DNA of 15,889 nucleotides, from assembly GCA_026390245.1 (NCBI GenBank), contig JAPLGI010000055.1:1-15889 (forward strand), written 5' to 3'. The notes under the pieces are model-generated. The model ran no database searches. It was not told the DNA's origin and saw nothing but the letters and a program-made list of their open reading frames with translations. The DNA comes from Caldisericota bacterium (GTDB taxonomy: Bacteria; Caldisericota; Caldisericia; Cryosericales; Cryosericaceae). The position numbers and the translations under genes were made by a program. Below are positions 1 to 4,647 of the stretch, one piece after another; the first letter of the stretch is position 1; every line of letters starts with the position of its first letter.

Positions 1-130
1 GGGTCGGCTCGCCGTCAGGTTCAGCATACCGCTCCACCGGCTGCAGCTTCCGGACAACACGATACTCGCCCGTTTCCTCCAGCGCCTGTGCCAAAAGTTC
101 CCAGTTGGTCCGATCCTCGTCTTCGATCAT
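1..130 (-). CDS. Probable DNA polymerase III epsilon-like 3'-5' exonuclease, N-terminal fragment
   Basis: Only the first 43 codons are in the window; the frame is open to the left edge. The peptide begins MIEDEDRTNWELLAQAL and continues with a YRVVRKLQP stretch and a DGEPT segment. From memory this resembles the leader that precedes the catalytic DxE motif in a group of DEDD 3'-5' exonucleases annotated as epsilon-like, where a 'YRVLRRL-P...DG-PT' run leads into the exonuclease core. The catalytic core itself lies outside, so no active-site residue can be checked. The ATG at 128-130 has a good GGGAGAG ribosome site six bases upstream, and an extended -10 element lies about 37 bases further up. 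Start and strand are well supported; the family call is moderate. Confidence 0.55.
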   Translation of the reverse strand, partial: MIEDEDRTNWELLAQALEETGEYRVVRKLQPVERYAEPDGEPT

Positions 131-166
131 TGCCTCTCCCCGAGCATTACGTCATCGCGTGGCATT

Positions 167-172
167 GTTATA
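167..172 (-). promoter_or_regulatory. Extended -10 promoter element for the exonuclease gene
   Basis: The minus strand reads TGGTATAAC, an extended -10 (TGn plus TATAAC), 37 bases upstream of the exonuclease ATG. No convincing -35 hexamer lies 16-18 bases upstream, which is tolerable for an extended -10. Confidence 0.35.
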
Positions 173-258
173 CCACGATTCCAGCCGAAGAGTTCGCCCG
201 TGCAGAGAGCGTTGCACTTCGGGACGGTTCCAAACTGTAACAATCAATGGTACCACAC

Positions 259-271
259 GGGGTCTGACCCC
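259..271. repeat. GGGGTC-T-GACCCC palindrome
   Basis: A 13-base near-perfect palindrome (six-base arms around one central base) in the gap between the exonuclease and radical SAM genes. The one-base centre cannot form a hairpin loop and no T-tract follows, so it is not a normal terminator. A related string, GACCTGACCCCGGACGGGG, occurs at 3317-3335. It may be a protein-binding site or a dispersed repeat unit. Confidence 0.35.
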
Positions 272-298
272 AGGAAAGGTCACTGGTAACATATGCAA

Positions 299-1117
299 TC
301 AAGCGCTGAACAGGTCCCCGGGGTCCGATGCAATACGCCGGGGAGCCAGAGTGCCCGCCGCCGCAATGCCCTCGTACTGGATACCGCGCGATGCGCACCA
401 GCCACGAGCAATCACACCTGTTTGACGGTAGAAGGCATGCCAGCCTGGATATTGCTTGACGACATCGTTGTAGTTGAGCTGGCCTAGGCGGATCTCGTCC
501 GCGAAGGACACCGCGTCAAGGATGGGGATGATCTCCTGCTGCCAGACGTTGGGCGTCGGATAGGGCTCCATGTTGACGAAGCAGTGGAACCCCAAGTCGT
601 GTGCGCGTCGCAAGGCGGCAATCCTTGCGGGATAGGGGGCGGCTCTGGGCTCGTAGCGCTTTCGGAAGTCCTCGTCGACCGAAACCAGGGTGATGCCAAA
701 CTGGTTCGCGTGCGAGAGCTGCAGCGCCTCCTCTGGGATGACCCCCTTGGTAAGCGTGTGCACGGGGACATCATACGAGTTGATGAGGCGCATGAGCTGG
801 AGCGTCAGCTCGGTCACCTCCGGATGCAAATACATGAATGCGTCGGTTGCAAACGACAGGTGCACAGAGCGCGCCTTTCCGCGCAGCCGCGGAAGCTCCT
901 TCTGCGCCAGCTGCAGTGCATTGGCGACCAGCCGAGGCTGGCACCATTCCTCGTACGAGGTGACTTTGCCAAACCGCTGCATCATGAGGAACGCGTAGCA
1001 CGGGAAGCGACACCCATGCGAGCAGCCAACGACGTGGGTTGCTGCATAGGCTCCCGCGCCACCGATGCCAGTATGGTAGAGCAGCGATTTGCGGGTGACG
1101 ATGTCCATATTATACAT
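299..1117 (-). CDS. Radical SAM protein, spore-photoproduct-lyase-like (COG1533 type)
   Basis: A 272-residue protein. A TGIGGAGAYAATHVVG segment (residues 16-31) leads into the cysteine motif GCSHGCRFPCYAF, with Cys32, Cys36 and Cys40. These would hold the 4Fe-4S cluster that cleaves S-adenosylmethionine. Later pieces typical of the SplB-like group are HLSFATDAF (86-94), a TLTKG strand (121-125) and VNMEPYPTP (181-189). The cysteine spacing is CX3CX3C instead of the usual CX3CX2C, because of the extra Pro39. A longer frame starts at TTG (1156), but that start has no ribosome site. I chose the ATG at 1115-1117, preceded by GAAGG; ATG 1106-1108 is an alternative if the promoter at 1116-1143 yields a leaderless message. 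The substrate is unknown. It stands alone, about 180 bases downstream of the dehydrogenase stop. Confidence 0.8.
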   Translation of the reverse strand: MYNMDIVTRKSLLYHTGIGGAGAYAATHVVGCSHGCRFPCYAFLMMQRFGKVTSYEEWCQPRLVANALQLAQKELPRLRGKARSVHLSFATDAFMYLHPEVTELTLQLMRLINSYDVPVHTLTKGVIPEEALQLSHANQFGITLVSVDEDFRKRYEPRAAPYPARIAALRRAHDLGFHCFVNMEPYPTPNVWQQEIIPILDAVSFADEIRLGQLNYNDVVKQYPGWHAFYRQTGVIARGWCASRGIQYEGIAAAGTLAPRRIASDPGDLFSA

Positions 1118-1143
1118 AGTAGAGCGACCTTCAAACAGGACAA
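1116..1143 (-). promoter_or_regulatory. Possible promoter for the radical SAM gene (TTGTCC-N16-TACTAT)
   Basis: The -35 TTGTCC is at 1138-1143 and the -10 TACTAT at 1116-1121, 16 bases apart; the ATG at 1106-1108 follows after seven bases. The layout copies the rlmH promoter (same -35 hexamer, same spacer), so transcription may begin at or next to that ATG. The hexamer is only 4/6 to consensus, so this is the weakest of the three leaderless candidates in the window. Confidence 0.35.
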
Positions 1144-1338
1144 CTGCGAGTTTCAAGGACTGCTGGCCGATCTACCTGACGGGGGTGACCAATGTGCTGG
1201 ACAGACGGCGGATACCCGCCGCCCTCAATCGAGCAGCTTGAGACTGATGGTCAAGCCATCGTCGATCGAGAAAGGTGTGATACTGGTGGAACGAGGGCAG
1301 GCACCGACAGAATGCAGTCAGAAACGGCAGCGCTCTTC

Positions 1339-2358
1339 CTAGTAGCCGCGCTCGAGGTCCACCAGGTTCCGTGGCGTCTCGCCGCGGTCGGCGCGGATGG
1401 CATTCTCAAAGGATTCACCCCAGAGTCCGTCGACAGAGACGTCGGCAAAGCCACCGGTGTGTGGCGACATCACGACGTTAGGCAGCTCCCAGAATGGCTC
1501 ATTGGCGGGGAAGACCGGGTGCAGCATGCAGCCGGTAATCGGGTCCTTGACGACCGGCTGTGGCGGATACACCCACCACGGGTCGATGCCGGCACCGGCC
1601 AGCGTGCCGTTCTTGAGCGCATCGTACAACGCCTTCTCGTCCACTGTGCCGCCGCGGCCGATGTTGATGAACCAGTGGCCGCGCATCGCCTCGAACTCCG
1701 CCTTGCCGAAGTAGTTCTCTGTCTCGACAGTCAGCGGCAGGACGTCAACGACAAAGTCACTGGCGCGCAGGAACTCCGTCTTCTCGTCGGAGCCATACGC
1801 ACGGTCCACCAGATCGCTGCATGCCCCGCCGGGTGTACGCTTGAGACCAAGCACCTTCATATCCATGGCACGGCAGATGCGCAGAATATGCCCACCGATG
1901 TTGCCCAGGCCGGCAATACCCACCGTCTTGCCAAAGAGGCCGATGATCGGCTCATCCATGGTGGTGAAGCCGTGCCAGATCCCCTGTCTCAGGTCACGGT
2001 CGTACGGAATGATGCGGCGTGCCAGCGCAAACATCAGGGCGATGGCGTGCTCGGCAGTCACCTCACGGTTGCCGTGCGAGTTGGCAAGAGGCACTCCCGC
2101 GTGCTTGAGTGTTGCCAGATCGAAGCTGTCGACTCCTGCGAACGGTACCTGGACCAGCTTGAGATGAGGCGCAGCGGCCAGCAGCTCCGGCGTCACTGTC
2201 CGGGCGACCAGGGCACCGATGTCTTCTCCGTGCCGAGCCAGTACCGTCGCGTCGGTGATGACCTGTGGCAGTGGCCCAGTGTAGCCTGCACGCTGTGCTG
2301 CCCTGTCCCATACCTTCTCCCACCCTACCGGTGGAACGGTGCCAATGTATACTGCCAT
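1339..2358 (-). CDS. D-isomer-specific 2-hydroxyacid dehydrogenase (NAD-binding)
   Basis: A 339-residue member of the D-2-hydroxyacid dehydrogenase family, which interconverts 2-oxoacids and D-2-hydroxyacids with NAD(P)H in the cytoplasm. The N-terminal lobe contains VPFAGVDSFDLATLK (71-85) and an ANSHGNREVTAEHAIALM helix (92-109). The dinucleotide fold has GLGNIG (150-155). The catalytic residues are Arg235 in NIGRGG, Glu287 in ANEPFWEL and His300 in MSPHTGG. Between the Asp of GAGID (259) and the catalytic Glu there is an aromatic, proline-rich stretch, PWWVYPPQPVV onward, about 20 residues longer than the usual DVFEEEP junction. The frame opens further upstream, but ATG 2356-2358 has an excellent TAGGAGGT site and starts MAVYIGT exactly like the neighbouring broken copy. 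The exact substrate cannot be told. Confidence 0.88.
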   Translation of the reverse strand: MAVYIGTVPPVGWEKVWDRAAQRAGYTGPLPQVITDATVLARHGEDIGALVARTVTPELLAAAPHLKLVQVPFAGVDSFDLATLKHAGVPLANSHGNREVTAEHAIALMFALARRIIPYDRDLRQGIWHGFTTMDEPIIGLFGKTVGIAGLGNIGGHILRICRAMDMKVLGLKRTPGGACSDLVDRAYGSDEKTEFLRASDFVVDVLPLTVETENYFGKAEFEAMRGHWFINIGRGGTVDEKALYDALKNGTLAGAGIDPWWVYPPQPVVKDPITGCMLHPVFPANEPFWELPNVVMSPHTGGFADVSVDGLWGESFENAIRADRGETPRNLVDLERGY

Positions 2359-2396
2359 AGCGATACCTCCTATGACTGAGACTCCTTCTCCTTCCA

Positions 2397-2423
2397 CATT
2401 GTACTCTCGTTTCGGGAAGCGAA
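2397..2423 (-). promoter_or_regulatory. Promoter block of the intact dehydrogenase
   Basis: The -10 TACAAT is at 2398-2403. The 27-base block 2397-2423 (TTCGCTTCCCGA...GTACAATG) matches the block upstream of the broken copy at 21 of 27 positions, so the promoter was duplicated with the gene and is conserved. The expected -35 position falls in a T-run (2421-2426) and is weak, so an activator or the conserved TTCGCT-CCCGA segment may compensate. Confidence 0.5.
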
Positions 2424-2452
2424 AAAGCATGCACCCCGCTGCTGGCGGGGTG
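2422..2452 (-). terminator. Rho-independent terminator after the dehydrogenase pseudogene
   Basis: The minus strand carries an eight-base-pair GC-rich hairpin: CACCCCGC (2445-2452 read as its complement) pairs with GCGGGGTG (2432-2439) around a five-base loop. After ATGC comes a TTTTT run (2422-2426). It lies 36 bases past the pseudogene stop and separates it from the intact gene. The T-run overlaps the -35 position of the next promoter. Confidence 0.6.
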
Positions 2453-2487
2453 TGTCGGTCAGGCATGCAGGCTTCCGTAGTCAGGCG

Positions 2488-3153
2488 CTAGTAGCCATGC
2501 TCCAGGTCTACCAGGTTGCGCGGCGTCTCGCCGCGGTCGGCTCGGATGGCGTTCTCAAAGGAATCAGTCCACAACCCTTTGACGGACACATCCGTGAACC
2601 CCCCGGTATGTGGGGACATCACGACGTTGTCGAGTTCCCAGAAGGGCTCATGCGCTGGCATGACGGGGATCATTGCGCCGGTCTGATCGCGCGGCGTCGG
2701 GATCACTGGATAGACCCACCACGGGTCAAGTCCAGCACCCGCCAGTGTGCCGTCCTTGAGCGCGTCACACAGCGCCTTTTCGTCCACGCTGCCCCCGCGG
2801 CCGATGTTGATGAACCAGTGGCCGCGCATGGCCTCAAATTCCGCAGTTCCAAAGTAGTTCTCCGTCTCGGGGGTCTTCGACGAATGAAGTCAAGCTTCTG
2901 CTCCAATGTATGGAGAGCGTCGACGTCCGCTGACGGGGCGTTGCCGGACGTGCGCTTGAGACCCAGCGCTGTCATGCCCAGCGCCTTGCAGACCTTCGCA
3001 ATGTGCGGGCCGATGTTTCCCAGACCAGCGATGCCGACCGTCTTGCCAACCAGCGCCTTCACTGGCTCCCATGCGACGATGAAGTATCCGTGCCGCCTCG
3101 TCCCAGAGGCTTTAGCACCCGGCGGGTGGATTCGTGCCGATATAGACTGCCAT
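2488..3153 (-). pseudogene. Decayed tandem copy of the 2-hydroxyacid dehydrogenase
   Basis: Reading minus from ATG 3151-3153, the copy starts MAVYIGTNPPAG like its intact neighbour. Codon 14 is then a TAA stop where the intact copy has Glu. After WDEAAR the sequence jumps to GYFIVAWEPVKALVGKTVGIAGLGNIG, so residues corresponding to about 23-129 (most of the substrate lobe) are deleted and the frame changes. A second deletion of about 13 codons, with another frame change, lies between KLDFIR and PETENYFG. The C-terminal 113 codons (2488-2829) are still open and keep NIGRGG, HEPFWEL and MSPHTGG. Nucleotide and protein likeness to the intact gene show a tandem duplication followed by decay. A ribosome site (GGGAGG) and promoter remain. 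A functional C-terminal fragment is possible but unlikely, since the N-terminal lobe is gone. Confidence 0.85.
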
Positions 3154-3192
3154 GACCGTGCCTCCCATCACTTGGATTCCTTCTTTAATTTC

Positions 3193-3222
3193 ATTGTACC
3201 ATTCTCTCGGGCAGCGAACCAA
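3193..3222 (-). promoter_or_regulatory. Promoter of the broken dehydrogenase copy (TTGGTT-N18-TACAAT)
   Basis: The -35 TTGGTT is at 3217-3222 and the -10 TACAAT at 3193-3198, with an 18-base spacer and a leader of about 35 bases before GGGAGG and the ATG. It shares the TTCGCT-CCCGA block with the intact copy's promoter and has the better -35 of the two. Confidence 0.5.
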
Positions 3223-3313
3223 TAGAGGATCACTTGAAGAGGGACATCATACCTGGTTGCTTGACCCGTCGATTCACTGCAGACCTCTGATCACGGGTAT
3301 CTTGTAAAATGTG

Positions 3314-3341
3314 TAGACCTGACCCCGGACGGGGATATACT
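3314..3341 (+). promoter_or_regulatory. Leaderless-type promoter for the 2H phosphoesterase gene
   Basis: The -10 TATACT (3336-3341) ends exactly six bases before ATG 3348. A -35-like TAGACC (3314-3319) lies 16 bases upstream. With normal promoter geometry transcription would begin at the A of the ATG. The element TATACTGA-N4-ATG is repeated at rlmH. Confidence 0.5.
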
Positions 3342-3347
3342 GATGCC

Positions 3348-3923
3348 ATGGAACAGAACGGGAAGAGGCTTCGCAAGGGAGGGGCGGTCACGGTTGCAGT
3401 GTCGGGGGATGCGGCGTATTATGTGGATTCCTTCCGTAGGCTGTATGACCCCAACGTCACCCGCATCATGCCCCACATCACACTGGCGTTTGCGGCCGAA
3501 TTGGACGCCCTTGACTGGATGCCGGCGCGCCCCCGGATGCGCGAGGCCCTCGCCCGGATCCCTCCCTTCACTGTCCAGGTCGCCAGTGTCGGCACGTTCA
3601 TGGATGACCTTGTCCTGTGGCTGCGCCCGAGCGCACCCCATGGCGAATTGCTTGCCCTGAGACAGACAATCCTCGGACTCTTCCCGGCTGTTGCATTTGA
3701 TCGGGTCCACGACTTCATACCCCATATCTCCGTCGGGTTCTTCGCCGGTCGCCAGGCATTGCTCCAGGCAATGAATGCCATCCGTCAGGAACTGGTCCCG
3801 TTCTCGTTCAGAGTAGCCCACCTCTCCTTTCTCCAGGCCGACGAGGGCAACATCTGGCAATGCGTCGACGCCATTGAGCTTGGCGAGGAGGAAGGCCTTG
3901 ACTCCCCGACTTGTGTGCAGTGA
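3348..3923 (+). CDS. 2H phosphoesterase superfamily protein (LigT / 2'-5' RNA ligase type)
   Basis: A 191-residue protein with the two HxT/S motifs that define the 2H phosphoesterases: PHITLAF (His43, Thr45) and PHISVGF (His126, Ser128), each on a strand with hydrophobic flanks. The two histidines sit about 83 residues apart, as expected for the two-lobed fold. Family members hydrolyse 2',3'-cyclic phosphates or ADP-ribose 1'',2''-cyclic phosphate, or ligate 2'-5' RNA; which of these applies here cannot be read from sequence. I chose ATG 3348 rather than the upstream frame opening (3309) because TATACT ends six bases before it, predicting a leaderless message; no good ribosome site is present. 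The opposite strand of this gene is also open (3291-3926) but shows no recognisable motifs. The gene diverges from the dehydrogenase pseudogene. Confidence 0.8.
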   Translation: MEQNGKRLRKGGAVTVAVSGDAAYYVDSFRRLYDPNVTRIMPHITLAFAAELDALDWMPARPRMREALARIPPFTVQVASVGTFMDDLVLWLRPSAPHGELLALRQTILGLFPAVAFDRVHDFIPHISVGFFAGRQALLQAMNAIRQELVPFSFRVAHLSFLQADEGNIWQCVDAIELGEEEGLDSPTCVQ

Positions 3924-3936
3924 CAATCACATGCTG

Positions 3937-3967
3937 TTGACAATCAGTGCCCGATCGCACGTATACT
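3937..3967 (+). promoter_or_regulatory. Promoter of the zinc-ribbon gene (TTGACA-N19-TATACT)
   Basis: A perfect -35 TTGACA (3937-3942) and a good -10 TATACT (3962-3967) are separated by 19 bases, slightly long. The leader to ATG 4024 is about 50 bases and carries GGGAGGA. This gives the gene its own promoter, independent of the phosphoesterase gene 100 bases upstream. Confidence 0.55.
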
Positions 3968-4023
3968 TGTGGGCGTGAGAAAGCTTCGCAGTGAAAGAAC
4001 GACTGACGACGCAGGGAGGAATA

Positions 4024-4278
4024 ATGAAATTCATCTGTGAACCATGCAAGAAGACATTCGAGGCAGAGGGCACAAAACGAGAATGGGTCGACCGCACTTA
4101 TGGTCCGTGTTCGCGCTGGACAGCTGTCTGTCCAGACTGTGGTGCAGAGTGTCAGATGGTACCCACTGCACACCTGCAAGCGGGGGACTTTGACGACGCG
4201 GGGATGGACGGAGGATCGTGCAGCTGCGACGGAGGATCGTGCAGCTGCGACGGAGGATCGTGCAGCTGCGGCAACTGA
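4024..4278 (+). CDS. Small zinc-ribbon protein with Cys-rich repeated C-terminus
   Basis: An 84-residue protein. It begins MKFICEPCKKTFEAEG with a CxxC pair (Cys5, Cys8) and has a second knuckle, VCPDCGAEC, about 30 residues later, so one zinc or iron ribbon is likely; another Cys sits in TYGPCSRW. The last 25 residues are low complexity: the seven-residue unit DGGSCSC occurs three times, followed by GN, adding six cysteines. Start ATG 4024 has GGGAGGAATA just upstream; the upstream frame opening at 3991 lacks one. Similar short ribbon proteins with Gly/Ser/Cys tails exist in anaerobes, but I cannot name a studied homologue. The tail could bind metal or an Fe-S cluster; that is inference. The stop codon overlaps a DnaA-box-like sequence. 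Confidence 0.75.
   Translation: MKFICEPCKKTFEAEGTKREWVDRTYGPCSRWTAVCPDCGAECQMVPTAHLQAGDFDDAGMDGGSCSCDGGSCSCDGGSCSCGN
4207..4269 (+). repeat. Three perfect 21-bp tandem repeats inside the zinc-ribbon gene
   Basis: The units at 4207-4227, 4228-4248 and 4249-4269 are identical and in frame, each coding DGGSCSC. Perfect nucleotide identity, including third positions, implies recent expansion by slippage, so copy number probably varies between strains. Confidence 0.95.
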
Positions 4279-4513
4279 TCCACATCGCCTGCCATGCCTG
4301 TGGACACGGACCTGTGGAAAGCCGGTGGAAACTGAGAAAGATGACGCCTGAGCCGCACAAAAGCGACGTCTGAGCCTGTGGATAACCTGTCAGCAGGTTG
4401 GCACGGTGTATAAGTGAGAGCCTGCAGACGCTTTGTTGATAATACGTTCCGGCTTCACTGCAATCGGTTGCAGGCTGTGGATAAGTCCCAACCGTAGACT
4501 GTGACAGCTGTCA
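4276..4513. other. DnaA-box cluster, candidate replication origin or DnaA-binding locus
   Basis: This convergent gap (4279-4647, 369 bases, no gene seen) contains two perfect DnaA boxes, TGTGGATAA at 4377-4385 and 4476-4484. Two 8/9 matches are TGTTGATAA at 4434-4442 and, inverted, TGATCCACA at 4276-4284; weaker 7/9 sites lie at 4299-4307 and 4313-4321. Around them are an 11-of-12 direct repeat, GACGCCTGAGCC (4343-4354) and GACGTCTGAGCC (4365-4376), the second abutting a perfect box; inverted repeats AACCTG-TCAG-CAGGTT (4384-4399) and CTGCAA-TCGG-TTGCAG (4458-4473), each next to a perfect box; and the palindrome TGACAGCTGTCA (4502-4513). An obvious AT-rich unwinding stretch is not clear, and dnaA is not in the window. 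The alternative is a DnaA-titration or regulatory site. Confidence 0.5.
4343..4376 (+). repeat. Iteron-like direct repeat GACG(C/T)CTGAGCC
   Basis: Two 12-base units (4343-4354, 4365-4376) differ at one base and start 22 bases apart, about two helical turns. The second runs directly into the perfect DnaA box at 4377. Confidence 0.6.
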
Positions 4514-4580
4514 TCATAATCGCGCTGACTTCAGGATAGTGCCTCGCGTTTCACTTCATTTCCTCGTGGAATAACGGCAG

Positions 4581-4610
4581 AACCGCCGCAGGAGTATTCC
4601 AGCGGCGGTT
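4581..4610. terminator. GC-rich stem-loop downstream of the esterase gene
   Basis: AACCGCCGC (4581-4589) pairs perfectly with GCGGCGGTT (4602-4610); inside, GGA and TCC can pair again around GTAT. It lies 38 bases past the esterase stop. Neither side has a clean T-tract, so it may act as an mRNA 3' end, a Rho-dependent site, or structure linked to the DnaA-box region. Confidence 0.4.
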
Positions 4611-4618
4611 GCACACGA

Positions 4619-4640
4619 CCTCGGCACTCACGTACCGAGG
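4619..4640 (-). terminator. Stem-loop immediately after the esterase stop codon
   Basis: On the minus strand CCTCGGTAC pairs with GTGCCGAGG (one T-G wobble) around the tetraloop GTGA, starting seven bases past the stop. There is no U-run directly behind it; together with the next hairpin it probably marks the 3' end of the esterase transcript. Confidence 0.4.
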
Positions 4641-4647
4641 ATGTCCA

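Noticed and set aside
1208..1221. GGCGG/CCGCC hairpin after the dehydrogenase as terminator
   Set aside because: Five-base stem with no following T-run on the minus strand, and more than 100 bases past the stop.
584..1342. Plus-strand open frame of 252 codons opposite the radical SAM gene
   Set aside because: Shadow of a high-GC coding strand; no motifs, and it crosses the promoter region of the real gene.
1192..2379. Plus-strand open frame of 395 codons opposite the dehydrogenase
   Set aside because: Antisense to a gene with a complete NAD fold and catalytic Arg/Glu/His; the frame has no recognisable motif and no ribosome site.
3291..3926. Minus-strand 211-codon frame opposite the 2H phosphoesterase
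   Set aside because: The plus frame has both HxT/S motifs; the minus frame has only low-information sequence.
4207..4269. Tandem 21-bp repeats as a CRISPR array
   Set aside because: No spacers between units, in-frame coding repeats, and no cas genes.
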